Assembly (NCBI RefSeq): GCF_015832195.1
Contig: NC_052017.1
Location: 51,475,652-51,539,651 of the forward strand
DNA from: Motacilla alba alba
Taxonomy: Eukaryota > Chordata > Aves > Passeriformes > Motacillidae
Reading direction: 5' to 3'
Length of the DNA: 64,000 bases
In this document: in pieces, positions 34,742-48,100 of the stretch
How positions within the stretch are numbered: the first letter of the stretch is position 1
Layout of the letters: the number at the start of each line of letters is the position of its first letter
Position numbers and translations under genes: made by a program
Notes under the pieces: model-generated
The model's database searches: none
Told to the model about the DNA's origin: nothing
What the model saw: only the letters and a program-made list of their open reading frames with translations

Positions 34742-35751
34742 CAAAGATGTTCATTTGTGGTCACTCAGAGGATCGGCCATGAGCACTCACAACAAAATAC
34801 ATTAAGAGCTAAGAGATATTGAAAGCCAAACCACCTGTGCATCAGGTCAAAGAATGCTATTAAGAACCTGTCCCAAAAAGTTATTATTTTTCTGACCTAG
34901 AGAGGAGAGCAGATTTACAGATCTATCACCTAGGATGACAGCTTTACTTGTACTCTTTGTGGCAGCAGTAAGACTATAATGGAAGATACTATTTCTCAGG
35001 GACTAAACTCCCATCAATGCCTAAGGGAGTAAACTTGTACCTATGCTCCCATCCCTTCTTACTGTAAATATTTTCCAATTTAGGGAAGAAAACTTATGTA
35101 TTTCAGTGTTTCTGACTGTTCTGTCACAAGGCACAAGTAGCTCTGAGTTTTTAACACCTTCCTCTCGTGCCAACATGTAGGTCATTGTCTATTTCATACA
35201 ATCTCAGGGCTGGTAAAACAAGGGGAGCCAAGATGCCAATCACACAAGCCAAGTTCACATGATGGGCAAGAAGCATTCAAGTCCCAGTCCTTAATTCTGG
35301 ATGCATCATTTAAAGTAACAACTCTTTTCTAGGGCACTTGGCAGAGCCCCTGCCACAACTCAACCAATACTGGTACTCTAGTCACAGTGACCTTTCTCAG
35401 AGCATCTTTCTGTTATACATCAGAACTAAACTGTAAAAGAAAATAGTAAAAGTGAAAGATGGTAGTCACAATTTCTGGTAAAATCATTGCCCTGCTGCTT
35501 CTACCTTTATCTTCTTTGTCTGTCGTTTCCCTTAGCTGAGGGCATTTCTGCTGTGGGGTCTTAGGAGGCTGCACATCACTGGGGTCACAAGAACTGCTAT
35601 CAGTAACCTGCCACAATGCAATTAAAACCTCGATTGAAACAAACAATAAATAAAGAGAAAGACATACAGGTTTTAAATATAGGTTTCCATTAAAAGCATT
35701 ACAAAGACAACTTATCTCGTTTTGAAGAAAAAGAAAAAATCCACTTCTACT

Positions 35752-35789
35752 AAAAAAAAAAAAAAAAAAAAAAAGAAAAAGAAAAAAAA
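35752..35789 (+). repeat. Poly(A)/poly(T) homopolymer tract
   Basis: A run of 23 A, then G, 5 A, G and 8 A on the + strand. It lies in the probable VOPP1 3' UTR, where it would be transcribed as poly(U). Length is likely polymorphic. Confidence 0.9.
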
Positions 35790-35816
35790 TTTTAAAATCA
35801 CCCTTTTGCAAGTAAC

Positions 35817-35822
35817 TTTAAT
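35817..35822 (-). promoter_or_regulatory. Candidate proximal VOPP1 poly(A) signal ATTAAA
   Basis: ATTAAA on the minus strand about 145 nt after the stop, followed within 30-65 nt by an almost unbroken U-rich tract, the usual downstream element of a cleavage site. Confidence 0.35.
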
Positions 35823-35965
35823 GAGGAAAGGTGCAGGGAAGGGAAGGAGAGAAGGAGAGAAGACTTGGAGAACTAGCAAGTGTTCAAAAGGGCAGGTGCC
35901 CTCCATCTTGGTCATATTGCAATTGCACCTTCTTCTCACACAGTCAGGTCAGAGAGCCAGAGTTC

Positions 35966-36147
35966 TCATGTGGAGGATTTCACCACCTGCTCATATGGGG
36001 GAGGTGGTGTGTTGCAATAGGAAGGTGGGGGTGGGTAAACCGGGTTTCCTTGTGGGGAATTGGGCTGGACGTGGAAAGCCATGGCCATGGGATTCATCAC
36101 AGGTCCACCTGGATCTGTGTAATACGGCACTCCAGGCTGTTGTGACC
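35966..36147 (-). CDS. VOPP1: VOPP1 exon 5, coding part with stop
   Basis: 182 nt from the minus-strand acceptor TTCTTTCAG to TGA at 35968-35966. It encodes GSQQPGVPYYTDPGG, then MAMAFHVQPNSPQGN and PPPPSYCNTPPPPYEQVV, ending KSST. The two PPxY motifs are the expected WW-domain ligands. The linker after GGPVMNP is about four residues shorter than in human, as I recall it. Confidence 0.95.
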
Positions 36148-39100
36148 CTGAAAGAAAGAAAAGGAGAGAAAAGGTATCAGCAACAGTAGAGGCATCAGGT
36201 TGTGCTCTCCCAGGGCTTGTGCTCTGCATACTCAGACAAGGTTTTTCACAGTGTTCATCAGAGCAAAGACAAGAAGTCTTTCTCCCTTCTAGAAAAAAAA
36301 CAGGCTGGAAGGACTGCATTCACCTCTTCAGATACTACCAAAAAGTTTCAGTTTTGCATCCAACAGAAATCACTTAGTGAAGCAAAGGGCACCAGTGCCC
36401 CAAGCAACTACCATTTCAAAGGGAAAACAGTGAGCCCTGTTCAGTTGCTGTGACAGAAAAGCTTTTCTGTCTGCAGAAAGGAGAGGAGGGGGATCCCAGA
36501 TGGACAAAGGAGTCTCTACTGTGGCCCTGACTCAGGTGTCAAGTTTTACAAAAGGACTTCAGAGATTATTTTGTGGTGTCCTGGATCTGCTGATAAGCCA
36601 GAGTGAAGCTCAGATGGATAATTTCCCTCCTAGGCACTGTACAGGTGCCCTCCTAGGCACCTAGTTTAGAGGTGAACCTGTACAAAGCAAGGAGCCAAGC
36701 TGTAGTCAGTTACTGCTGGCTAACACAATGGGACAAGATTGCTTTGCATAGATTCAGTTTAAGAAACGACATCAGAGCCTGCAGGGATAAGGAAAGGAAA
36801 TATATGGCCAAACACAAAATTCCTTGGCTATGACACATAAGGAGTAACAAAGATTGCTGCCATAAGAATAAAGCTGGTGTGTAACCCTCCTCAGAAATCA
36901 CAGTGGGTGGTGGAAGATGACTTAATGCAACTGAAGTCACAGACTATCTCAAGATTTTTCTTTCTCTCTGTCTGTTTAAATAAAGATGGACTGGGAAAAA
37001 AAGTCATGGCTGAGCAACAGGTTTTCTTCTTTTGGTGCCAGTCTGTGTTTCCTATAATGACACAGTTTCTAACAGATCTTCCCCTTCCATTCTCCCAGTC
37101 AGGCTCCCAGAAAAGCACTCTCAGCAGATGCTGCTGGAATGGCAGAAGATGCTGCTGCTATCTCTGTAGGGAAGGAAGGAGGCAGGCAATGAGCCACATT
37201 TTGATGGCTCCACCTCAACAGGGAATTGGCTACTGGTACCAAACCCAGAAGAGTAATTACTGGAAAATGGGAACTTGCTTGACTACTAATTCTCATTGCT
37301 TTTGCTGTTAAATATTTCTAGAACAGTGGAAAAACTAAAACTAAAGAATAAAATAAATTGTGGGGTTAGCTCAGAGCCCAAAGCTTTTAAGTAACAGTAG
37401 TAACCATCTGGAAGCAGGTGCCATAATCAGGTAATCAAAGAGCTTGTGCTTATTTTATATTTGCCCACAATTAATGTTCCATGAAGCACCATGAAAGAGT
37501 AAAACTGTGCTCTAAATTTAAATCTGGCGTTTACCAATCCAGCCAAAAACACTCCCTGTTCACACACTCCAGGCTATTTTTCAGGCTTAAAAATATTAGT
37601 CTAGTTGGATTGGCTCCCCCCTAGCTGCAAAATACTCTGTGTTCAGTTCAGGAGAAAAACAGATGTCGAATGGGAGCCCTAAAAACTCTTAGAATTTAAA
37701 CAAAGAAGTGTCAGTTTGTGTCTGTAACATCTTTTTAACCATTTAGGCCTGGGAGAGTTCCCAACCGGAACTAGCTACCAGCTACAGGAAGAAATTACGA
37801 ACTTAGAAAGCAATTTTGGCAGAGGAGCCCTCACTAGGTAGGTCCTCCTGATGCTCACAGTAATTACTTACCAGAGAGACAGCAATCAGACTATCAAAGG
37901 GAAAAAAAAACAACCCACTTTGGCATAGAAAGGCTGCAGCACAGAACACTGAAGGCAAATCAAAAATAGCTGCAAGATGGCCAGATTGTGGAACAAAATG
38001 CTAGGCTTTCCTTCAGCTCTGCCAGATGTTATCAACTGTATTTAAAACTCTTTCTTCCTGAGACTGTTGAATCTGGACACCTATCATTTTGTCTACACTG
38101 CAAAGGGAGAGCTTGCTAGCCTCCTTCCATGCACGAACACACACCTGTAAAGGTATTAGGAACCGAAACAGAACAGAAAGTGCTGTCATGCCATGTGTTT
38201 CAAAAGCACTTCTGTACACTGCAGCTGATTATGCTGTTGGAAAGGCTGAGGACATCACTCACTGCAGGAGGTGGATGCATGTTTGAGTTCAGTGCAATCC
38301 CTTGTACAAATTGCACAGTGTCCAAAAACCAGTGAAACAAAAGCTCAAAACCCACCCTTTTTTAGTGCCTTGGCCAAAGTAAGAAACCAGTGAAACTTGT
38401 TATGAGCAGTCTCTGACCTGATGCAGTGTTGACTGGTTGTCTGGTGTAAGACACATTAAAAGTAGGTTCTTCTACTAACGGAGGAGGGTACATCCGCCTT
38501 CGGATAAAGAAACCAGCTCCACAACAGAACAAAACTCCCATCATCAAAAGGAACCTAGGCAAAAAGAAGAGGGAAGTCAAAACCTGCACATTCAGGCAGC
38601 ATTTAAATCCAGACAGTTTACAGAGAATACATCAGCCTACAACTTTTAATTTCTTAAACAGGCTGCCTCCTGAGAGCAAGTCTGTCATTTGGGATAGCAC
38701 TCATGGAGCACTTATGGATGTCTTATGGACATCTTCAGTGATTAGTACTATTGTCAGTGTTCTCTGACATGTAGCCAAAAGTAAAACACACTTGAACTTT
38801 TCAAAAGTTCAGGTTCACACGTGACCTTGGCCACTGGGATGCTAAACTGAAATTCCAGGTCCGTACCGTTTCAAACTGCGCATCTTAGATGCAAGGCCCC
38901 AGGCTTACAGCATCCAGGCTGCTCAGGATGTTTGTGGAGTACAGAGAGGAATACTATTCTGCATTTGCCATTAAAAGAAGAATCTTAGATATTCTTGAAT
39001 TAAGTCAACATTTTAATTTCAACTCCCATGGGAAATATGGTAGCTGGCACTTAAGTTCAAGCCAGAAGACTGAAGCATTCTGTACTGACAGCAACAAGCT

Positions 39101-42100
39101 TTGCTTTGTGCTTCCTACACAGGATATTACATTCTCCATAAAAAAAAGGACATTATTTAGCTACCATTCTGCTTCTCACAGCATCTTCTCCAACCTAATT
39201 AAACTGTCCTCATCATTTCCTTGCCCTGGTGCGGTGGAAACGGGAACATGCAGCAAGGGCACATCAGATCTTGGTCTTCAGACAGCGGCTTTCACTGTGT
39301 TTCCTTGCTCAGTTACCAGACACTCCAGTGACTCATGCAAGCTCTTGTAAATATGAATGGTTCTTCTGCCTGTAATTGCTGTCTTGTTTCAGGGCCTTTT
39401 ACTGGAAGACAATGACAACTGTGCTTTTTTGGAAGGCAAGGAAGCTGGCCAGAGGCAAGCCTACACACCATGCTTATCTCTGGAAAATTCCCAGGTGGCT
39501 GAGAGGAAGAGTGTGGCACAGCATGGCAGCAAGAGTTACTTCATGCAAAGGCTCAAACTCTATTCTTGTTTCTACATTAGAAATGAGAGCAGAAGGACGT
39601 TCTTTTTCCCTGAGCCAATATTTATACATTCCCCTTTGGCAGTGTTCCTGCTAAGGATTTTTTTTCTGAACAGAAAAACAGAGATTTCCGACGTCACCCC
39701 AGGGATTGAGATACAGAGCTCTTCACTTATATCAGTAAGGATTGTACACTGAAATCCCACAGTCAGCTTTGGGAAATCTCTGTATTATGGTATACATCAG
39801 GCTTCTGTTTCTCACTGTTTATTTGTTTCAGTTTTGAAGGCTTTTTTAAAAATCAATCTGCCTGAGAAAAGGTTTTCTAGGGAGCCTTTCCTTTCTCTCA
39901 ACTGTAATGAGAAGGTTTTATTCAGGTGCTTTCTTAAATTCCACTCCAAAAGGAATTTACCTTATTTTTTCATTATGCATATAACAGTGATTAGTTTAAG
40001 CTTTATCCAGATTATTGAGCTGCTGGTTTCACAAGCTCAATCTTTCTGCCTTCTTTTCCTTTGCTGTCATCTCCAGTGAAATCCTCACAGTCATAAATGT
40101 ACTTCTCTTCCTTTTTAATTGAAGCCTCAATTCAGCTGGCAGGAATATATTACATCCTGCCTAAAAGCACAGTCCTGCTTACAGGATCCACTTTTAAAAC
40201 TGAGTGCCCAAAACAACCAGGAAGAATGTTGCTGTTTGGTAGTAGCTGGGACAGGCACGAAGAATTCAGCAATTCCAGATAAAAGTGGAACCGCTGCTTG
40301 TACAAAGCAGCAGGATGCAGAGGCAGGAAAGGTCAGCCTGACATGATTAACCTCCTTTTCCAGTGTTTTCTTACTACATCAGGAGAATTTTATAAGGAAA
40401 AAACAAAATCTGTGCATTTCTATGTACACACACACCTTCCTACATACTTGCACCTACTGTACTTTAAAATACCAGGGCTGGCAATATCCTGATTTAAGTC
40501 CAACCAGCAAGATGAGGACAAACACAAAATTCCCAAGTGCCCTTCACCTACCAAAAATACCATAGTCGCTGGATAGAGAGAGCTCTTACACAGCATCTTG
40601 AGCCACAGCAATCCTCATAGGAGCGACATCTGCGGAGAAATAGAGAGACAGGGGTGTTGAGTGGCTGTCACTCAGATTAAAATGGCATCCCCAACCCTGA
40701 CACCATTCACACCCCCAACCAAAGCATTATTTTAAGAACAAACTACCCTTGGCTGGATAAAGCTGTCAATCATATGTACGGCACAGCTTTATCCCTATTC
40801 AGGAACTTCTCCCATGTTATTGAAATTAACTTCCTATATACTTAATCTCAAACCCCCTCTAAAAGACCGAAAATGGTGTTCAATTCTATATAAAAAAGAG
40901 ACAAGTTATAAAGAAAAGCAGTACCATTGTGTTTTCTTTCACAGTAAATGAATACTGCAGACCTCAACAGATGTTTGGAGTTTTATTCACAGGGACAAGA
41001 ACTGCCAGAACAAAACTGCCAGACCACCCTTCCTTTGAAATCAGTATCTTCCAAGCAGAGAAACCACTGAGTGCAGAGAAAATTCCAATTGTACCATTAT
41101 TTGCAAATTTTATGCCCTTTCTTCTCCTCAGAAGTTGCACTGGACTGCAACTGCCAGCAAGTCCCATTATTAAAGCAGCCTTTCTTCTAAAAAAACCCCA
41201 CACTTCAAATTAATATTTCACATGCACAGAACATTTTCAAAGGCATTGCATCACCCGTCATTGTGAGCACAAGGTACCACTGCACGAAAAGCAAGCACAT
41301 ACATTAAGGGCAACCCCTAAAAAATTCCTATGGTAACTCCTATTCCCACACCAATGAAACCTACTTAGAAGGGAAAATGACCAAGTTAACACAGAATCTA
41401 TGGTATGTTACAGACTTGAATGAAAATAAGCATATAGCAATAAGATTACCATATCCACACAGAAAAAGAAAAGAAGAGGTGATTACAACTGAATTGATCT
41501 TTTTAAGGGTATTCACATCTGTGTGCAGAATGCACATATTTATTCAAACATCTGATCTTGGACAGTTTGCTCAACTGCATGACTGTGCTCCCATATTTGT
41601 ATGCAAACTAAAACCATGTCAATTGAATAATTGCACAGACAATTACACACTTACATGCTCAATTAACAAGGCTTCACTCAGAAAATACATTGTCACATAG
41701 GCTTCAGCCTCAAAGTGGGGCCAGAGGAGGATGTTCTATGGATACATAATCAGTTGTTTTGCAAGTGAAAACAGTTACATGCTCTTCTGATGACAAGTAA
41801 GTAGGATTTATTCAGGCAAGCCGGAGGATCTGACATGATCATCACGGCAAGATTCATTAAGAGACTCAGGCACCCAGTTTGAGACTTGGGCCAAGGAAGC
41901 TGCTCATGCCAAAAGAGAAAACACCCACTTTGCTGCCACTGAATATGAAAGCAACCCATCTGCAATTTTTCTTCTTTAAAGCTTCCCAAGACCCTGACAA
42001 CTGCTCATACTCAAAGCTACCAAACCTCACATAACTACTAACAAGACTTAGCAAGTCAGCATTAACTTCAGTCCCCTTGGGACCAAGAAATTAGGTCTCC

Positions 42101-45100
42101 ACAGTTGTTCCAATAGGAGCTTTCAAGACAAATGTTGAAGTCAAGGACAGATTCAGGTTCCTTACAAAATGGGCTGGGAACTGCTGTCCTCTGTTACACC
42201 AGTGCTTATGGTACCCCTTTGCTCTTCAACATGCTTTGGTTGGAGCACTTCAGCCGTGGTGATACGTACTTGCCCCCCTGGCTGATGCTGCACAGCAAAG
42301 ATTTTGTTGGGCCAAAAAAGCAGGGAAGAAACTGAGCCCATAAATCTAGAAACCCTTCTTGAGTCCATTAGGACAAAAAGAAAAAGAAGGATTTTAGGAA
42401 TGTGAACAGTCTTTATCTCTGCCTCCACACACTGGCTCTGTCAGTCCAGACATCTACATCTGACCACACATAGGACGGGGAGTGGAGGCCCCATTTTCCA
42501 GAGCCCCAAGAGCTTCACCTGTAATAAAACTGTGACTTTAGAGAGGTCACATACCTCCCCCATGCCCACCCTTGTCTTGCTTACTTTGCACCCATTTTCT
42601 CCAGAGCCAGAAAAGATGGGAAATAGCTATTTTAAAACACATAAGCATGGTCATTCAAACCACAAAAATTAAAGGAGCATCTGTAGAGGAATATAGTACC
42701 TCGATCTGTTTTTTATCTTTAAGTTATCCAGGTTACGAGTCAGCACCATTTTTAAAGTCTCAAAGGCTTAGCTTTTATTCCAGCCAAAGAGGCTGAAGCA
42801 CCAGCTGGAAGGCAGAAAGGCTACACTGCTGAATATTTATGAAGCTCCTGAGGCCACTGACTGACAAACAAACAGGGCATCGAGTGAAGTTTCAGGTGAC
42901 TGAACTTTCAAATGGTTGAAAACAATGATGTGAAGGATGGAGGAGAAGAGACTCCTCCATCGTGGCTCCAATTCCTGGCAGTCAGTAAGCTTTCTTACTG
43001 TAAAAGCCAGTAAGCTCAGTCAGCTCATCCCAGACTGACCACTGCATTTGCTGGGTAGGTCTGTGAAAGGAAACCAGTATAACAACCCTCACAACCCTTT
43101 GAGATCTGACACTGGTAACTTAATCTCTTTTTACCCATAAAACCAAAAAAAGTGCTTTATTCTGTGTGCCCTTGAGAATGGGCACATGTACCCATACTTA
43201 GGAGCATGGAATCAAGGCTGGGATCAAGGATGATGCCAACCTGCTGTCTGTACTCCCCACCACTTGACAGCAGCACCAAAAACAACTGGAAGAGCAAATA
43301 TTCCATTTGCTGATACTGCCATCAGGCTACAGCAAAAGCTCTGCTGATCTCTTGTTTTTGATTCTACGCACTGTGGAAAAACAATACAACTCCTGACAAT
43401 ATTCATCCCAATTACATGACAATTAACTTACTTACAAAAGCCGTATTTATTAGCTGGCAAAAGTCAACAACAAAATCAGCTTATTAATGGAGTAACATGC
43501 AAGCTTAAGTATAATCAGTCTTTGATGTACTATCTCTCACTGCCTGATGGCAGAAGAATCACAGCAGAATTAAGACCCTGGTCCACTAAAAAAAAACATA
43601 ATTAAGCACATGCACATGTATTTATTGATAGGTATGCATTTTCTTTAAATGGAATCCATACTTTGGCTTTGCTTTACAAGGAAGGACCAGTGTGCCTAAT
43701 GCCAGTTGAACCAGAATGAGCCTTACTATCTATCAGAAGTGGACTGAACCCATTTCCAGAAGACTTTTCTAAAGTCAATTACCCTCTTTCACAGATCAGT
43801 GATGATCCCAAAAACTGCATTTCCCTAATTCAGTAATGTTCATTTCATTGATCAAAAGTTAACCTATGACACAGGATAAGACATAATTAGTTGCTTTGCT
43901 AATCTGCAACTTCACCAAGAACACAGCCTCCCTTTCAAAAACTGTGTGCAATGCGATTTATGATTTAGAAGATATATATTTTCATTCATAATTCAGTGGA
44001 ATAAAAGAACTGTATGTGCATGTCCAATGTCTTGAACTGCTGGCACACCAAGGAACTGCTGTGTCACAGATCAAAGTTACACAGCGTGTCAGGTCACAGG
44101 GACACAGTTTTGCTCTGGGTTCACATTTTAATCATGGCACTGAACTTCCTTCCTTTATGGACAAGCAAAGCATAGTTTGTCATAAAGGTATATGGTATGG
44201 CCCAAACCTTACAAACCAACTCTTTACTTGCATGTGTTCTGTGGATAATAGCTGCTCAATAATATGGTCCAATAGCTCTTCTCCAATTATACCTGCATCT
44301 ACACAGCTGGACAATTCCCTTCCTAGGAGAGCCGCTGCAGCAAAGAGCTGCATTTCCTACCACCACCACATCTCTGACATGGAAGCTGTAGTATTCTTAG
44401 GTTTTTTCTCTAGACGTTTTGCATCATATGGGCCAAAATCTGACTTAACATTTAAAATGTTTGACTAGTAATGTATTTTGGAAGAGTAAAAACAAAAGAC
44501 AAATTGTCAATCCACATGTAGTGGCAGAAACACTACTGTAGACACAGAGACAGAGGATGAGTGGGTGAAATAAAACCACAACCCCACATCAACAACCAGA
44601 TACAGTAAACTGCATCATCTCTAACCTCACCTTGCTCTGAAGACAAGCCTGACATGAATTCCAAAAAAAGGCTGCATACCAGTCAAAGGTTAAATGATTG
44701 CTGCAAGTATTTGTAAATTCTATGATACAAATTGGGATTCATTGAAACACAAGAACCACTGGCAGTGGGGGGGAAGATAACTAAAGGGAGTCAGGGAACT
44801 GTGTAAATGAAAATATAGCAGTAGACCAAAGCTAAGAACACAAAGGAAACATTTTGGGGGTTGGTTGTAGCATTAAATGAAGCTAAGGAAGTGCCGGATG
44901 CAGCCCTAATACTGGCACAGGCAAAAGACCAGAAGGAATCTTCATAAGAACTGTAAGGGATGAACTGCTGAGGCTGGGTCATCTCCAGGCAGATTCAATG
45001 CTGAGCCCTCAAAGTCAGAAGGTTCAGGTCTGCTCCCATGGAACAGATGACAGGAGACAGCTGAAGTGTGCATACACATTTACTTGTTCTAGGACAAAAG

Positions 45101-48100
45101 ATGTTTTAAAAATAAAATAATCTAATCTGCTTGTGACTCAGATGCCAGGAACAGAGAAAAAAACAAATAAGGCTTGAAACAAAAAGAAAAAGCAGGCAAT
45201 CACCACCACAAAGTGACTAGCAGAAACAATTCTGATGAAGCTCTGCGTCATGGCTGTGCTATCAATGAAGAGTGATGTCACTGAGGTACACTGCCACAAG
45301 ACTTAGACCTGACAGACAAAAAATGGGGAAGATCAACTGAAGGTGTACCATGTAATTGAGAAAGTGCTCTTTTTCTACCAAGTTTACTGTAACTTTTATT
45401 CATTTCAGACATCTTGTAAGTGCGTTTCCATCTTTCCATAAAAAGCAGTCTTCAAGGCAAACCCATTGTCTGTACTGCTGTCTAAGGAAAGACACAGACT
45501 ATTGGCCGCAGACATGGGGAAGACCACCACACAATGGAGGGGTTATCCCACAGAATCTGTTTTGCTTCAGGAGCCCACAGAACATGGAAATAGAAAGTCC
45601 AACTCTGCACTCAGGAGTCCCACCTAAGCAACTATTTCTGAGTCCCAAAGTGTTTTAATCTCTCTCCAGAAAGATGCCGCAACACAAAAGCCACATCCTT
45701 CCCCTGGCGTTCGCTCAAGTGCCTGAGGAGCAGTAAGACAGGCAAGGTCTTCGGCTGTAGGGAACATCTGTATTCCGGCCTTGGTCTTAGGGTCATCTGT
45801 GTCTCCTTGGCCTAATTTTCAGCAGACACAATTCCACAACAGTCACCTGCAGTTACAGGTTCTCAGCACCCAAAAGCATTTATCTTCTTATAAATAGCAA
45901 AGGTGATCTCTCAGCATATGCAGTAACAGTGCCTTGTCAAACACAGGTGTGATATGTGTGAATAGATAAGTTTATTTTAATAAATACAGCTGCTTCATAG
46001 ATGAATGGAGCTGTGACCTCAGCGCGCATTTGTACTTAAGAGTAAAATCACTGCTACTGGTACCAAAGAGAGCACTAGAGAGATAGTTATCCAGGTACTT
46101 GGTAAATCACACAGCCCTTACGTAAGAAATGTAAGCCAAAAACAAAGGAAAAGGGCTGTCAGGTGATTTTTTTCTACAGAGTAGAAACAACTGAGACAGA
46201 ACAGTATTTACTCAGATTAGTGTCCTGTCTGCTTTGACACAACTAAAATATCCTATAAGACAAGATACTTGGCTCCTGTCCTTCACACAGACGTGAAAAA
46301 CAAGAGCAGGCAAAAGCTGAAAAAGAGTTTATTTCTCAATTACTCTTCAGGTGCAGAGCCTAGAAATACCATCTCTGTTCAAGAACTCAGCAGAATCCTC
46401 CCCCACTTCTGATGGGATGAAAAGTATTTGCTCAGGTGCTCCTATCAAACCAATCCTTCTCATAATCTTCTGCTACCCAATGGTTTACTATAACCCCAGT
46501 CCTCTCTTTCCAGATCCCAAGAAGAAAGCCACCCTGCAGAGGAACTCTCTTTGTTGTCTTGGAAAGTACCACTACGTGGCTTTCTGGCCAGCACATATCC
46601 ATCTAGAATTTTTCTCTGCTCCCCTTGTGGCAGAAGCTAGCAAGAATTGCAGTGGCTTGGGCTTTGGCAGAATATGGAGCCTTAACGAGCCATTTTTCAG
46701 CACAGGCTGCAGGCTTTTCTTTCACAGAACAAAGCAGAGAAACAGCATTGCTTAAGGCTCTGACAAAAGTAAGCCATAGATAATGTGCATGACAAGTTTG
46801 AATTTTCTGGAGGTGGAATTGTAAATTTCTTGTTTCAACAGGAACAAGGAATTCTAGTTAATCATCAGGCCCCTTACTAAACAGATGATTAGTTCTTCGT
46901 ATCTCAAGCTGCTCCCAGTGGGCAGGCAGTCCTACTGCATCTCATCCCTGCTCTGAGAAATCATAAGCAGTCTGCTGGCAGGGGGCGATGGGTATCCAGG
47001 AATTTGCTGTCTGCCTCAGTTTAAGATACTAAAGCATAGTAAACCTTTCTTTCCTGCACCAAGCCACTGCAGGATCAAATGCAGAGAAGGACTGTGTAGT
47101 AAATGGCCAGCTGTTAAGTGCCATCAGGTCTTTCTAAACTTTAATTCAGGGTCTCCCTACTTAGAAAGGGTTAGAACTACAAGATTACTTAGGCATCAGA
47201 TGCACTTTGACACTGTCCACTGGAGCTCCAACCAGGTGTAACCTTTCCCACTGACAGGAAGGCAGAAGAAACTGATTCTCAGTCTCTCATTAGGGTTCTT
47301 GCCTGGGACATGGAAGAATTAAGACCTGATGAGTATTTCAAATCAAACACCTTCCACAGGAAAAAGTGAGGCTCACTCACAGTAAATCACAACTGTGGTT
47401 ATCACATCCTCTGGAAATGAGATGGGGATGGGACTGGGTTCTCTGCTCCACCTCAGCCAGGGAAGGGTCTAGTCTCAGAGGAGTGCCCCACTAGAAGAGA
47501 GAGGATGCCCTCTTTCCCCTGACCTTTTCAGAATTAGAGAAGCAGCCCCCAACTCCAAAATCATCCTTTAAATCTGAAATTAGGTCCATCACCTGTTTGA
47601 TGGCTTGTGAAGGTTGATATACTAAACACCTCTCCAGGACCTACTCTTAGCAAGTTGAGCTGGGTGTTAATTTGGCAGCCTAATTCACCCCAGATTGCTT
47701 TAGATAATCGATCCATTGAAGGAAATTCCAGTTTGTGGCAAGGCACCTACTGCTGGGTAACTCTAGGCTCTTATTTGGAGCAAGGAGTAAGCCCCTCCAA
47801 GGGCGCTGACTTCTGAAGCTTTGACTTTTTGCATCGCTACTGTTTAAGGCCGCAAAGGACTGAGCAATGGTGGTGGGATTCTGTTGCCTTTTATACAGGT
47901 GGCCTGATAATTACTGCTGTCTTCCTTCTCGACACAAACCGTGCACTTACGTTCTTGCAATGAACTACCTCTGCAAACAGGCCCTTCCTGGGGCTGCTCA
48001 CCGCAAAAGTGAGCCCTGGCGTGAATCCAGGTCTCTGTGCCTGTACAGTGCCAGCTATTCAAGGCGCCTGAAAGCATGCAAAACTATTACACTGCCTCCC

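Larger units (their letters stand above)
34715..35965 (-). other. VOPP1: Probable VOPP1 3' UTR
   Basis: Minus-strand sequence after the stop down to a canonical hexamer at 34741-34736. It contains the 23-base homopolymer tract at 35752-35774 (A on +, U in the RNA) and a possible proximal poly(A) signal. No coding potential is seen. Confidence 0.55.

Noticed and set aside
35722..36189. Lys-rich 155-codon open frame on + over the VOPP1 last exon
   Set aside because: Antisense shadow of VOPP1 exon 5 with the poly(A) tract translated as poly-Lys.
44016..44468. 150-codon open frame on + in VOPP1 intron 2
   Set aside because: No motif, signal or family resemblance; opposite strand to the host gene.
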